This document shows positions 55,728 to 64,000 of a stretch of DNA of 64,000 nucleotides, one piece after another (the stretch's first letter is position 1; every line of letters begins with the position of its first letter). A model generated the notes under the pieces. It ran no database searches and had not been told where the DNA came from. It worked only from the letters and a program-made list of their open reading frames with translations. The stretch comes from Pyrinomonas methylaliphatogenes (GTDB lineage Bacteria > Acidobacteriota > Blastocatellia > Pyrinomonadales > Pyrinomonadaceae), in NCBI RefSeq assembly GCF_000820845.2, contig NZ_CBXV010000008.1:728705-792704 (forward strand), read 5' to 3'. Both the position numbers and the translations under genes were made by a program.

Positions 55728-56909
55728 ATGATGTTGCAGTGCTTGGCGTTCGTCCTATTATCTCTCATCTTCCTTTCGGCCCTCGGATGCAACGTCGAGG
55801 TCAATGACGGCGATCTCAATCCTCTCCCGCGTTCTTTGCGCGATGTGCCAGCGGAGCGTTTAGCCTACCGCTTCACGCCCGATGTCGAAGCGCCGTTCGG
55901 AGCGGAGAACGGGCGCGCGGCAAGCGAAAAGCTCGAGGCGATAAGGCGCGATTTCGAGACGCGCCGCACGGATGATGCTCTGCTGCGCACCGTCCTGTCT
56001 CCGGATGGCCAGCGCGCTTTAGCGCTTTATGCGACGAGCGAGACGCCCGAGGGAGCGTTTCGCATCGATCTCTATGCGGCGGATGGCAGATTCTTGCGCA
56101 ACATCTTGCCGCTCGATCTCATCGGAGCCTTCCCACAATCGGTCGCTTGGTCGCCCGATGGTCAAACGATCGCGTTCATCGGACGGCGCAACCCTTCATC
56201 CCAAGAGACCCCGCCCGCCGCGACGCCCGAAGCAAGTCCAACTCTGCCTGTCCCTTCGGGCACGGTCGCGCCTCTCATCCCATCTGTGCCGACTTTCAAT
56301 ACCGAACAGATCTACGTCTGTGATCGCGACGGCTTCGCCCTCCGTCCGCTCACGACGCGCGAGGGACTGATCTACTTTTACCTCGCATGGGCACCCGATG
56401 GTCACGCGCTCGTCGCTCTGGCGTGCAAACCATACGAGTTCGATCTACGCCTCAGCGAAGGGAAGCCGACGGCGGGGCGCCCGCGCTTGGTGATGCTCGA
56501 TGGGCAAGAGCGTTTGCTCGACGACCGATTGACCGATGTATTGCCCGTTTGGTCTCCGGATTCGTCGAAGGTCGCTGCGGCGTTCGACACCGAAGCGATG
56601 ATCTACGATGCGGCTTCCGATCATCCGACACAAGCGAGCATCCCGTTGCATGAAGACCTACTCGCCGCTTCCGTGCGTTACGACTTAGAGCGCTTGAAAC
56701 CGGAATCGAACGGCAACACGGTGAACGCCGGTTCGGAAACCAACGGCGTCCCTCTCTCTTTCAATCCGATCATTCGGCTCGAGTGGCCGCAGCCTGAGAG
56801 GCTTTATTTGCAAACCGGATTCTTGCGCGTTTACGAGAACGAGACGGTGACCAACTATCTGCGTTGGCACGCGCTCGATCTCCGTCCGCAGGTCGCATCG
56901 CGCAAATGA
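55728..56909 (+). CDS. WD40-like/TolB-type beta-propeller lipoprotein
   Basis: 393 residues. A signal peptide with lipobox LSALGC. The rest shows repeated propeller-like units: VLSPDGQRALALYA, VAWSPDGQTIAFIGRR, LAWAPDGHALVALA, VWSPDSSKVAAAF, each with the SPDG turn of PD40/TolB blades. A Pro/Thr-rich linker lies at about residues 165-195. Anchored outside the cytoplasm; probably a scaffold. Function unknown. AGAGGCACGAGG precedes ATG 55728. The last codons run into a repeat unit. Confidence 0.82.
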   Translation: MMLQCLAFVLLSLIFLSALGCNVEVNDGDLNPLPRSLRDVPAERLAYRFTPDVEAPFGAENGRAASEKLEAIRRDFETRRTDDALLRTVLSPDGQRALALYATSETPEGAFRIDLYAADGRFLRNILPLDLIGAFPQSVAWSPDGQTIAFIGRRNPSSQETPPAATPEASPTLPVPSGTVAPLIPSVPTFNTEQIYVCDRDGFALRPLTTREGLIYFYLAWAPDGHALVALACKPYEFDLRLSEGKPTAGRPRLVMLDGQERLLDDRLTDVLPVWSPDSSKVAAAFDTEAMIYDAASDHPTQASIPLHEDLLAASVRYDLERLKPESNGNTVNAGSETNGVPLSFNPIIRLEWPQPERLYLQTGFLRVYENETVTNYLRWHALDLRPQVASRK

Positions 56910-57060
56910 CGGCGCGAAATTCTTAAGGAAGTGGTGGCACAGGGAGCGTCACAGTGCAAAGGATGGCGCGAAAGATTCTGAAGGTCCAGTCTTCGGCCAA
57001 TTCTATGGCATCATGATGATGTCATAGTGCAAGGGATGGCGCGAAAGATTTTGAAGGGGC
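56908..57060. repeat. Direct-repeat array, about 38 bp, period 73, with a weaker first unit
   Basis: Units 2 (from 56948) and 3 (from 57021) share GATGGCGCGAAAGATT and TGAAGG and agree at about 34 of 38 positions. A weaker unit 1 (GGCGCGAAATTCTTAAGG, from 56911) overlaps the last codons of the beta-propeller gene and is 54 bp before unit 2. Spacers are unrelated. It fills the gap between two convergent genes. Confidence 0.82.
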
Positions 57061-57083
57061 GCCCCCTTCCGAGAAGCGCCCCT
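57055..57083. terminator. GC-rich hairpin, probable terminator between convergent genes
   Basis: AGGGGCGC (57055-57062) pairs with GCGCCCCT (57076-57083), an 8-bp perfect stem with a 13-base loop. On the minus strand it is followed by TTCAAAATCTTTC. It would end the outer-membrane protein gene. Confidence 0.5.
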
Positions 57084-57097
57084 CGTCGCTTGCGGGA

Positions 57098-57790
57098 TTA
57101 GCGGAAGACGACGCCGAAAGAGAGTCTGAGATTGTCTTGCCGTTGACCGATCAACCTCTGCGGCTGAATGAGGCCGGCGCCGTTTAGAACATTGACCGAA
57201 CGGTCTTGGAGGAAGATCGGGTTGTAGTCGATCTGCAAGACGCGCAAGTCGACGCGATTGCTGAGGCGAACATCAAGCCCTCCGCCCAGAGCCATCGCGA
57301 AATCGTTCGCGCTCGTTTGCAGCGTGTTCCGCTGTGAGCTGCTCCCGAGCGTAAGTTGCTGTTCTGCGTCGAAGCGCGTGTTCGCAAGCCCGAAGAGTGC
57401 GCGAACGAACGGGGAGAGGCGGCTATCGTTGACGAATTTAAATGTCGGCCCAACTAGTGCGCTGCTGATGCGCGTTTCGAAATTACCGGTCCCATTCGAC
57501 AGCGTCAGCGCCCTGTCATTCTGGTTGAAGGAGAAGTCTCCGGTAATGCCGAAACGCGGCGTGATGAATCTGGTGACGGACGTATCAATGCCATGAACGC
57601 CGGCTCGTTCGCCGAACTTCGGATCGCTGAAGGTGTTGTCCTGCAGATTGGGCAGCCCATCGGCTCTGAGGTAGGAATAGCCGATGAAGAACTCCGTTCG
57701 AGGCTTGTTATCGGCTCGACTCGCGCTTTGAGCAAAGGTCACAGGGACGAGAAGAAGCGAAGAAAGGACTAACAACAAAACCCTTCGCAT
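57098..57790 (-). CDS. Outer-membrane beta-barrel protein
   Basis: 230 residues. A signal peptide (VLLLVLSSLLLVPVTFAQ) and alternating amphipathic strands ending in LRLSFGVVFR, a typical final barrel strand with aromatic residue. The sequence resembles small OmpA-like or opacity-type porin barrels (EFFIGYSYLRADG, GGLDVRLSNRVDLRVLQIDY). Eight strands are plausible by length. Function unknown. A 10-bp inverted repeat (57868-57877 and 57922-57931) lies in its upstream region. Confidence 0.8.
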   Translation of the reverse strand: MRRVLLLVLSSLLLVPVTFAQSASRADNKPRTEFFIGYSYLRADGLPNLQDNTFSDPKFGERAGVHGIDTSVTRFITPRFGITGDFSFNQNDRALTLSNGTGNFETRISSALVGPTFKFVNDSRLSPFVRALFGLANTRFDAEQQLTLGSSSQRNTLQTSANDFAMALGGGLDVRLSNRVDLRVLQIDYNPIFLQDRSVNVLNGAGLIQPQRLIGQRQDNLRLSFGVVFR

Positions 57791-58039
57791 AGACGTACCA
57801 CTTTCCTCCTGCAAACTGCTTGAAGTTTGCCGGAAGCCATCTCCGCCCGCACCACAGCTGAGCCCTTCCCCTCATCTGAAAGGCGGTGGTCCGGTCGGAG
57901 CGGTTCTCGGCAGATGCTTGTAGATGAGGGGATCGCTACGGTTGGTTGCTCGCTGGGCTGAGTTAAGGCGATTAAATTTTTCTCATTCGAAGATAGGGCG
58001 CGAACCGTGCGCGGCGATGGGTGAGCGAGGCGAAATCAC

Positions 58040-59728
58040 CTATAATTTTTTGACGATGACGAGCGTGATGTCATCGGTTGCCTGCGCGCCTTGGGTAAAG
58101 CGTGAGAGCGCGCCTTCGATCTGATCGCGCAACGCGGCGGCGGGAAGATGATTGTTTTCGATGACGGTTCGAGTGAGTCGGTCGAGGCCGAACTCTTCGC
58201 CCTGGGCGTTGCGCGCTTCGGAGATCCCATCCGAGTAGAGGATCAGCGCATCGCCATCTTTCAATTGGGCCGATCCGCTGACGAAACAGGCCTCTTCGAA
58301 GATGCCGAGCGGAATGCCGCTCGCGGCGAGCAGTTCCGTCTCGCCCGAAGCGCGCGCAAGAAGAGGCGGGTTGTGCCCGGCATTGACGAAAGAGAGTTGG
58401 CCTGTCGAAGGCTCTATCTCGGCGTAGAAGAGCGTCACGAACCGGTTCGAAGGGATGCACATGGTCAAATAGCGATTGATCTCTTTAACAACTTCGACCG
58501 GCGATTCGTGCAAGAAGACGTGAGCGCGAACCGCTGCGTGGAGCGACGACATCAACAGGGCTGCGCTTGTCCCTTTACCCGACACGTCGCCTAACACGAT
58601 CACCAGTTTGCCATCTGGCCGCTCGATGAAATCGTAATAGTCGCCGCCTATTTCGTAGCATGGGAAGCTTATGCCTTCGAGCTCATACCCTTTCACGCGC
58701 GGCGGCGCGGCGGGCTGAAAGCTCTGTTGGATTTCGCGCGCGAGTTGTAGTTCTTGTTCGAGGCGTTGACGTTTGATCTGCTCTTCCGCCAAGCGCGCGT
58801 TCTCGACGCGAATGGCGGCGACCGAAGCGAGCGTGGTCAGGATCTTCAAATGATCTTCCGTGAAGCGGACCTCTTGCAGAGGAGAATCGGCATAGACCAT
58901 GCCGAAGATGCGATCCTCGACGCCGAGCGGCACGGCGAGGACAGAACGAATGCCGCGGACGGTCGTCGTGTGCGCGAAACGTGGGTCGTGTTCAGCATCG
59001 GAAGTGAGGACGGAGCGCCCGCGCCCGATGACCTCATCGACTACGGAGCGGCTGATGCGGAATTCGCCGACTTCGCCTCGCCGCTCGCGCGTCTCCGCGA
59101 CGCGCACTTGCAACTCCCCTCCGTCCGAATCGCGCATCATGATCATGCAGCGGTCCGCGGGAACCGCTTCGAAGACGAGCGAAGCGACCTGGTGCAGGGT
59201 CTCATCGAGCGTCGCTGAGGCTAGCAGCGTAATGCCGACTTTGCTGATCAGCGCGAGCAGTTCCCCTCGCTGTACCTCGTGGCGATCTTCCTCTCTCTTC
59301 TGCGCGCGTTGACGGCGGGCCGCCTCGATGGCTTCGAGTAGGCCTGAGGTGGTGCGATCCGAAGATGAGAGGCTGATCGTGGCTTCGGGAAGATAGGCTC
59401 GGGCCTCTTCGTCGATCGCGAGGGCGGACGTTCTGCTCGTTTCGTCGCGAAACTCGATCTCGGTCTCTCCGATGCAGATGATGCCGCGATCGGAAAGGGG
59501 CACGGGGCCGGCGATGCGCACGCCGGCGTAGTAAGTGCCGTTGGCCGAATTCAAATCGCGCAGCAGGTATTGATCGCCCTCACGCCGGATCTCGGCATGT
59601 ACGCGCGAGGCGAAGGGATCAGCTAGACAAAGGTCGTTTCGCGCCGAACGGCCGATGGTGATGCGCACGCGATTCAGTTCGAACCGCTCAGGTGCTCGCC
59701 CCAAGTATCTGATGATGAGCTCTGGCAT
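58040..59728 (-). CDS. FHA-GAF-PP2C phosphatase (SpoIIE-like)
   Basis: 562 residues. An FHA domain (residues about 20-90: ITIGRSARNDLCLADPFASRVHAEI, LNSANGTYYAG) at the N-terminus, a central GAF domain (about 175-315, LLASATLDETLHQVASLVFEA), a short coiled coil, and a C-terminal SpoIIE/RsbU-like PP2C (EGISFPCYEIGGDYYDFIE, LVIVLGDVSGKGTSAALLM, ILYSDGISEARN). Metal-binding Asp residues of PP2C are present. It removes phosphate from Ser/Thr, typically STAS antagonists or kinase targets. Last gene of a five-gene operon. An alternative GTG start lies at 59737. Confidence 0.9.
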   Translation of the reverse strand: MPELIIRYLGRAPERFELNRVRITIGRSARNDLCLADPFASRVHAEIRREGDQYLLRDLNSANGTYYAGVRIAGPVPLSDRGIICIGETEIEFRDETSRTSALAIDEEARAYLPEATISLSSSDRTTSGLLEAIEAARRQRAQKREEDRHEVQRGELLALISKVGITLLASATLDETLHQVASLVFEAVPADRCMIMMRDSDGGELQVRVAETRERRGEVGEFRISRSVVDEVIGRGRSVLTSDAEHDPRFAHTTTVRGIRSVLAVPLGVEDRIFGMVYADSPLQEVRFTEDHLKILTTLASVAAIRVENARLAEEQIKRQRLEQELQLAREIQQSFQPAAPPRVKGYELEGISFPCYEIGGDYYDFIERPDGKLVIVLGDVSGKGTSAALLMSSLHAAVRAHVFLHESPVEVVKEINRYLTMCIPSNRFVTLFYAEIEPSTGQLSFVNAGHNPPLLARASGETELLAASGIPLGIFEEACFVSGSAQLKDGDALILYSDGISEARNAQGEEFGLDRLTRTVIENNHLPAAALRDQIEGALSRFTQGAQATDDITLVIVKKL

Positions 59729-59775
59729 AAGGTGCACGTGATCATCCTCAGCGGCGCTTCGCGGGAGGTGGCCTC

Positions 59776-61230
59776 TCAACGCTGCGGCGCAAACCCGCGG
59801 CGCCGATCATATTCTCGCCCGAGAATCTCTTCGTAATGCCGCGCTTGGGCGGCGGTGCGTCCGCCGCCAGCGCGCGCCAGTTGAAAGTAGTAGAGCGCCG
59901 AAACCAATTCCGCGCGGGACAGCGAACGCGGATCACGCCCTTCGGCGATGCTCAGCCCCAAGTAGTAGTAGGCGTCGGCGATCCCGCCGCGACTTGCGGC
60001 GCGGAACTCTTCGAGCGCTGCCGCGCGATTTTGCCCCCACAGTTGGACTCCGCGTTCGAAACGCTCGCGCGGCGAAGGCGCAGCCGGCGAAGCGGAGGTC
60101 GGCGGTTGTGCCGCCGGCGCCGGACCAGGTCCTGGTCCAGTCCGGGCCTCATCGGTTTGAGGCGATCGTTCGCTCGGAGTCGGCGAACCGCTCGCTGCGG
60201 ATGGTGAGGCGGACGTGTTCGGCAGCAGTTCGCTCAAACGCCTGCGCGCTTCGCTCGCGATATTGCGCATGGGCGAGAGCAGCAGGCTCTGTAGCAACGT
60301 GCGCGCTTCCGCGGAGCGTCCCGAACGAAGCAACGCTTCGGCCCAGCGCAAACGGACGGCATCCTCGCTGCCCGTCGGATCGACGGCGAGCGCGAAAAGC
60401 TTGCGGTAGCTTTCAGCCGCTTCGGCGTACAGCCCTTCATCCATCTGCGCATCGGCCAGCGCGCGCCAGGCGGCCCGGTCGTTCGGATCGTTAGCGACTG
60501 CCGCGAGGAAGGCGTTGATCGCCTCTTTGCGCGCTCCTGTGGTCAGGAGCGCATTGCCGAGCTTTCGGTAGGCGTTCGCGTTTGTCGGATCGAGGGCGAC
60601 CGCTTCGCGCAGTCGTGCGATGGCGGCATCGATCTGTCCGGTCGCAAGCAATACATCCGCTTCAGCCATCTTCGCTTCGGCGGCAGCGCGCGCATCAGCC
60701 GTGGGCGTCGGCGGTATGGCGACCTCCTCGACGGGCTGCGTGCGAAATGAGCGCAGGGCGATGTACCAGGCCGAAATGATCGCGACGATGAGGATCGTCG
60801 CCGCGCAAACGGCGAGGACGATCCACCATCGCACGCTCTTCCTTCGAACGCTCGGTTGAGGCGTTTCGAGCGCGACGACCGGGCGCGCGGCGCCCGATTC
60901 GAAGTTCGGAAGGGCGGGCGATTCACTAGCGGCCTCAGAGCTCAAGGTGGCGGCTGGTCCGGTGGGAAGATCCGCAGCGCCCGCCGGTTTGCGCGAGACG
61001 ACCGTCTCGGTCTCATCGAGCATGCCGTTGGTCGAAGCGCCCGAAGGGCGGTTCAGGAGATCTTCGACCTCGGTTGAGTCCATGCGCGTCGTCTGAAGCT
61101 CGGTTTGCTCCTCGTGCGTGAAGGAGGTCGTCGCGCTTGAGACCGGATGCAGTCGTGCGCCGCAGTAGCGGCAGAAACGCGCCTCAAGATTGGCCGTCGC
61201 TCGGTTGCATTGTGGACAGTAGCGTATCAT
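59776..61230 (-). CDS. Zinc-ribbon, single-pass membrane TPR protein
   Basis: 484 residues. An N-terminal zinc ribbon (YCPQCNRA, FCRYCGARL), a disordered Ser/Thr-rich part, one membrane helix (WWIVLAVCAATILIVAIISAWYIAL), then several TPR units in the middle (AIARLREAVALDPTNANAYRKLGNALLTTG and NDPNDRAAWRALADAQMDEGLYAEAAESYRKL), a Pro/Ala/Ser linker and a Sel1-like C-terminus. ATG 61230 overlaps the RDD stop codon by ATGA. It probably scaffolds signalling in the same operon as the FHA kinase. Confidence 0.85.
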   Translation of the reverse strand: MIRYCPQCNRATANLEARFCRYCGARLHPVSSATTSFTHEEQTELQTTRMDSTEVEDLLNRPSGASTNGMLDETETVVSRKPAGAADLPTGPAATLSSEAASESPALPNFESGAARPVVALETPQPSVRRKSVRWWIVLAVCAATILIVAIISAWYIALRSFRTQPVEEVAIPPTPTADARAAAEAKMAEADVLLATGQIDAAIARLREAVALDPTNANAYRKLGNALLTTGARKEAINAFLAAVANDPNDRAAWRALADAQMDEGLYAEAAESYRKLFALAVDPTGSEDAVRLRWAEALLRSGRSAEARTLLQSLLLSPMRNIASEARRRLSELLPNTSASPSAASGSPTPSERSPQTDEARTGPGPGPAPAAQPPTSASPAAPSPRERFERGVQLWGQNRAAALEEFRAASRGGIADAYYYLGLSIAEGRDPRSLSRAELVSALYYFQLARAGGGRTAAQARHYEEILGREYDRRRGFAPQR

Positions 61231-61712
61231 CGTTCGTTGAATCGACGCGCATATTCTGGCGCGATGCATACTTCGGTCCGCGCGATCAGATCGTGAAGCG
61301 CGCGCCCGTGTGGATCTAAGAGCGCGAGGAGAAATCCGCCCCCCAGAAGCAGCAGCGATATCGGATAGCCGATAAAGTGGCGCAGGAAGGCCCGCCACAA
61401 TCCGAGCGACTCTCCATCGGGCCTTTCGATGCGCAGCCCGGTGGCCCACTTGCCGAAAGTGGAACCGGTAAGCCCGGCGGCGACGACGAAGTTTAACAGA
61501 GCAGCCGCGATCGCCAAAAGGTAGCCGAAAGTCTCGATCGTGCTCCCGAAGAAACGGGCGCCGCCGCCGAGGAGTTGCGCGACGAAGGTTGAGGCGGCGA
61601 GCAAACTGACGACCAACGTGTAGTCGAGCAAGAGGGCCCCACAGCGTAGGGCGAAAGGCGCATGGCGTGTATGCACATTCGCGGAGCGTTTTTGCTCGAC
61701 TCGCGTCGTCAT
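61227..61712 (-). CDS. RDD-family membrane protein
   Basis: 161 residues. Three to four hydrophobic segments with the RDD family signature at the first helix (ALRCGALLLDYTLVVSLLAAS). RDD proteins are small membrane proteins of unclear function, some linked to osmotic or Na+ handling. It sits between a kinase and a TPR membrane protein, with close spacing and an ATGA overlap to the latter, so it probably belongs to the same signalling complex. Confidence 0.82.
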   Translation of the reverse strand: MTTRVEQKRSANVHTRHAPFALRCGALLLDYTLVVSLLAASTFVAQLLGGGARFFGSTIETFGYLLAIAAALLNFVVAAGLTGSTFGKWATGLRIERPDGESLGLWRAFLRHFIGYPISLLLLGGGFLLALLDPHGRALHDLIARTEVCIAPEYARRFNER

Positions 61713-61718
61713 CCTCGA

Positions 61719-63284
61719 TCATCCGAGCAAGAAGTGGAGCGTCGTTTCGCCAAGCCTCAGTTTATCACCATTGACCAATACGCGCGGCTGATGCGGCGCC
61801 AGACGGATGCTCTCGTTGATGATCGTGCCGTTGAACGATCCCAGATCTTCCACCAGATAGGTATCGCCTTCGCGCCAGATGCGCGCGTGACGGCGCGAAA
61901 CTTTAGTGCGCGGATCGAAACGCGACAGATCGATGTCGGGAAAGATGTTTGACTGCGGATCGCTCCGCCCGACGAGGTAACTCTCCTTGCTCAACTCGAA
62001 CATCGCATCGAGTTCCGTCGTCCCAATGACGATCAGCTTCGCCGTCGCCCGATTCGCTGGCGCGCCGACGATCGGTTGACGCGCGCCGCAGTAGACGCAA
62101 AACAGATCTTCCGCTGCGATCCGATTGCCGCAGAAGCCGCAGTAAACGAGTTCGACCGCCGCTTGCGCGGCGATCGCTGGCCCGTAACTGACCGCGCCGA
62201 CGCGCAGCTTCTCCAGGTGATTGATCAGCACGTCGCGCATCTCGGCTGCCGAACGATACCGATCTTCCGGTTGATACTCGACGGCGCGCATGACGATCCG
62301 CTCGATCTCTTCAGAGAGCGCCGGATTGATCTGTCGCGGACGCGGATTCTTCGTCCAATCGAAAACCAATAACGGTTTCTCCTGCGGGTCGGTTCCCGTC
62401 AGCAGGTGGAACATCGTCGCGCCGAGGCTGTAGATATCTGAACGCGGTTCGACTTTGCCGCCGAACAGTTCGGGCGGCGCATAGCCCATCGTGCCGACCG
62501 CCGTTACGCCCTTCTCTTGCGGCGCGACCCAACGCGCGATCCCGAAATCGATCAGCATTACGCGCCCCGACGCACCATCGATCATGACGTTGGCGGGTTT
62601 CAGGTCGCGATAGATGATGGGCGGTTGCCGCCCGTGAAGATAGTCGAGCACATCGGCGATCTGGATCGCCCATTCCGTGACGAGCCTCTCTTCGATGCGC
62701 CCGCCCGGCGTGGACCGCAAACGCGAGAGAAGATCGCCGCCCGAGATGTATTTCATGACGAGGTAGAAACGGCCCGCCGTCTGATCGTAGAAGTAGTCGT
62801 AGATGGTCGGGATCGAGGGATGTTCGAGCGAGGCGAGGAGCATCGACTCGCGGCGAAAATCGTTGATCGCCTTCTCCTGCTGTAGCTCGTCGAGCTGAGT
62901 TTGGATCATCTCCTTGACGGCGCGCGGCGCATCGCCCAAGTTGCGATCTTTGGCCAGATACACCGCCCCCATGCCGCCGCCGCCGATGCGCCGCACGATC
63001 TCGTAACGCTGATTGAGAAGCGTGCCGGGTTCGAGCGGCTTGTTCAGCGGGCGCCGCCCGCCAGTCGTCCCCAAAGGGCGATCCGACCCTTCGGGCCGCG
63101 TTTTGCGCGGCGCATCGCCCTTGGCATCGGTCCGCTTGTGGGGTTCCGGCCCCGAGACGACCAGCGAAGGCGGTGAGACTGAGATCGTCGCGTTCGCCAT
63201 TGAGTTCGGCTGCGCTGCGCCGCAGTTGCCACAGAACCGATCATCGGGCGCAACGGGCGCGCCGCATTGGAGACAGCGTGACAT
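61719..63284 (-). CDS. Zinc-ribbon Ser/Thr protein kinase with C-terminal FHA domain
   Basis: 521 residues. An N-terminal zinc ribbon (RCLQCGAPVAP, FCGNCGAAQ), a STPK kinase domain (about 88-345) with IGGGGMGAVY, the conserved Lys, YRDLKPANVM (the His of HRD is Tyr, a common variant) and DFGIAR, then a second zinc ribbon (YCGFCGNRI, FCVYCGARQ), and a C-terminal FHA domain (YLVGRSDPQSNIFPDIDLSRFDPRTKVSRRHARI, LGSFNGTIIN). The FHA binds phosphothreonine, probably from its own or the partner kinase's action. The upstream gene has a similar zinc-ribbon plus FHA plan. Confidence 0.93.
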   Translation of the reverse strand: MSRCLQCGAPVAPDDRFCGNCGAAQPNSMANATISVSPPSLVVSGPEPHKRTDAKGDAPRKTRPEGSDRPLGTTGGRRPLNKPLEPGTLLNQRYEIVRRIGGGGMGAVYLAKDRNLGDAPRAVKEMIQTQLDELQQEKAINDFRRESMLLASLEHPSIPTIYDYFYDQTAGRFYLVMKYISGGDLLSRLRSTPGGRIEERLVTEWAIQIADVLDYLHGRQPPIIYRDLKPANVMIDGASGRVMLIDFGIARWVAPQEKGVTAVGTMGYAPPELFGGKVEPRSDIYSLGATMFHLLTGTDPQEKPLLVFDWTKNPRPRQINPALSEEIERIVMRAVEYQPEDRYRSAAEMRDVLINHLEKLRVGAVSYGPAIAAQAAVELVYCGFCGNRIAAEDLFCVYCGARQPIVGAPANRATAKLIVIGTTELDAMFELSKESYLVGRSDPQSNIFPDIDLSRFDPRTKVSRRHARIWREGDTYLVEDLGSFNGTIINESIRLAPHQPRVLVNGDKLRLGETTLHFLLG

Positions 63285-63315
63285 GTCTTTGCCTGAAGAC
63301 GGGGTCCAGCAAGCT

Positions 63316-63837
63316 TCAATCGAACTTGATCACATGAAAACGCAAGAAAGTCTTCCCGACGATGATCTCGTCACCGTCATGCAATGGGATACGCTCGCCG
63401 GGAAGCAATCTCCTCCCGCGATTGATGAACGTCCCGTTCGTCGAACCCAGATCTTCGATGAAGTAGGAGGAGCCTTCGCGCCAGATGCGCGCATGACGAC
63501 GCGAGACCTTGGTCTCCGGATCATAGGCGTCAAGATCTATGTCGGGGAAGATCCCGTTATCCGCATCCCAACGGCCGATCTGCGCTTCGTCCGCATCGAT
63601 GAAGAACTCCTTCCCTGCCGCGCGCCCCCGTTCGATGACGAGTTTGGCGTGCGGCTCGCTCATCCCGCTTCGCGACCAAAGCTCAAACGGTGGGCCAGTC
63701 TTTCGGGCGCGGTCGCGCTCGATTGGCCCGAACGAAGATGGCGCGCGCGCGGATTCTTTCAGCAGCAGCATCCCGCACTCATCACAATATTGCGATCCAT
63801 CGAGGTTTTCCGTGCCGCAGCGGGCGCAGGTGATCAT
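63316..63837 (-). CDS. Zinc-ribbon FHA-domain protein
   Basis: 173 residues. A zinc ribbon (CARCGTEN, CDECGMLL) and an FHA domain (AQIGRWDADNGIFPDIDLDAYDPETKVSRRHARI, LGSTNGTFIN) very like the FHA of the next gene, including the SRRHARIWREG stretch. It has no catalytic part, so it may tether phosphoproteins. It is the first gene of the operon; the start is taken as ATG 63837 since the upstream TTG lacks spacing. Nothing is seen between it and the window end. Confidence 0.87.
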   Translation of the reverse strand: MITCARCGTENLDGSQYCDECGMLLLKESARAPSSFGPIERDRARKTGPPFELWSRSGMSEPHAKLVIERGRAAGKEFFIDADEAQIGRWDADNGIFPDIDLDAYDPETKVSRRHARIWREGSSYFIEDLGSTNGTFINRGRRLLPGERIPLHDGDEIIVGKTFLRFHVIKFD

Positions 63838-64000
63838 AAGGTCATTCAACCCCCGCTTGAATTTAGGGGAAGAGTCGAGTCACGAACGCTGACCAGCGCC
63901 CGTTTCTGTGCATTCTAGCGCGAAACCGAAACGCGCGCCAGCCTCTTCGCCCTCTTCTCGGTCGGCGGCCTAAATATTGCGCCGCTTGGAGATAGGTTGG

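Noticed and set aside
61231-61722. N-terminal extension of the TPR membrane protein
   Set aside because: The frame is open upstream but overlaps the RDD and kinase genes and encodes an arginine-rich shadow. ATG 61230, overlapping the RDD stop codon, gives a clean zinc-ribbon start.

Overview
The window looks like a chromosomal stretch of a GC-rich (about 60 percent by eye), diderm heterotrophic bacterium. A lipid A-type acyltransferase, a beta-barrel outer-membrane protein, lipoproteins with lipoboxes, a PrsK/PrsR-like two-component pair, sigma-54 regulation and zinc-ribbon/FHA/Ser-Thr kinase signalling together fit Acidobacteriota, perhaps class Blastocatellia. That placement is inference from gene content only. 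I see no phage, transposase, integrase, cas gene or plasmid module. Housekeeping genes and regulatory genes are interleaved on both strands.

Layout. 1-2 kb: two small stress-type proteins (CsbD family; YflT/17M-like), each with its own terminator, the first behind a near-perfect sigma-54 promoter. 2-7 kb: LarA-like protein, single-domain response regulator, MoaD-MoaE fusion, LON-domain protein, SbcD nuclease. 7.4-11.7 kb: stand-alone PrsR-like receiver, sigma-54 activator and transmembrane histidine kinase. 12-18 kb: CysQ-like phosphatase, dienelactone hydrolase, peptide-binding lipoprotein, two hypothetical proteins, HAD phosphatase. 18-23.7 kb: biotin carboxylase plus biotin carrier, zinc-ribbon membrane protein, CDP-alcohol transferase, GreA, PfkA. 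23.9-31.3 kb: RlmI-like methyltransferase, hydrolase, FadD, FadR-like TetR, tRNA-Ser(UGA), CPA2 antiporter. 31.4-36.8 kb: MoxR ATPase, two small membrane proteins and a 1,044-residue VWA protein. 36.9-48 kb: MnmA, SppA, SerS, GalU, FabG, LpxL-like acyltransferase, esterase, tRNA-Asn, ThiE, AroK, AroA. 48-56.9 kb: RsbW/RsbV-like pair, BtuC/FecCD permease, secreted phosphatase, PduO adenosyltransferase, FecR protein, M61 peptidase, enoyl-CoA hydratase, WD40-like lipoprotein. 57-63.8 kb: outer-membrane protein, then a five-gene FHA/zinc-ribbon/kinase/phosphatase operon.

Two signals are not explained by the genes. First, eight intergenic regions carry pairs or triplets of direct repeats (about 20-40 bp, start-to-start 54-73 bp). 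Each region has its own repeat sequence, and most begin within a few to about 90 bp of a stop codon. They have CRISPR-like dimensions but no cas genes and no shared repeat. Second, the 9-bp palindrome CTGGWCCAG occurs 14 times by eye where fewer than one copy is expected by composition, on both strands and in all reading-frame phases.

Functional links: acyl-CoA metabolism (FadD, FadR-like regulator with an operator, enoyl-CoA hydratase, biotin-dependent carboxylase), aromatic amino acid synthesis (AroA/AroK), and a heavy investment in signalling (three receivers, one histidine kinase, an anti-sigma switch, and an FHA-kinase-PP2C cluster).
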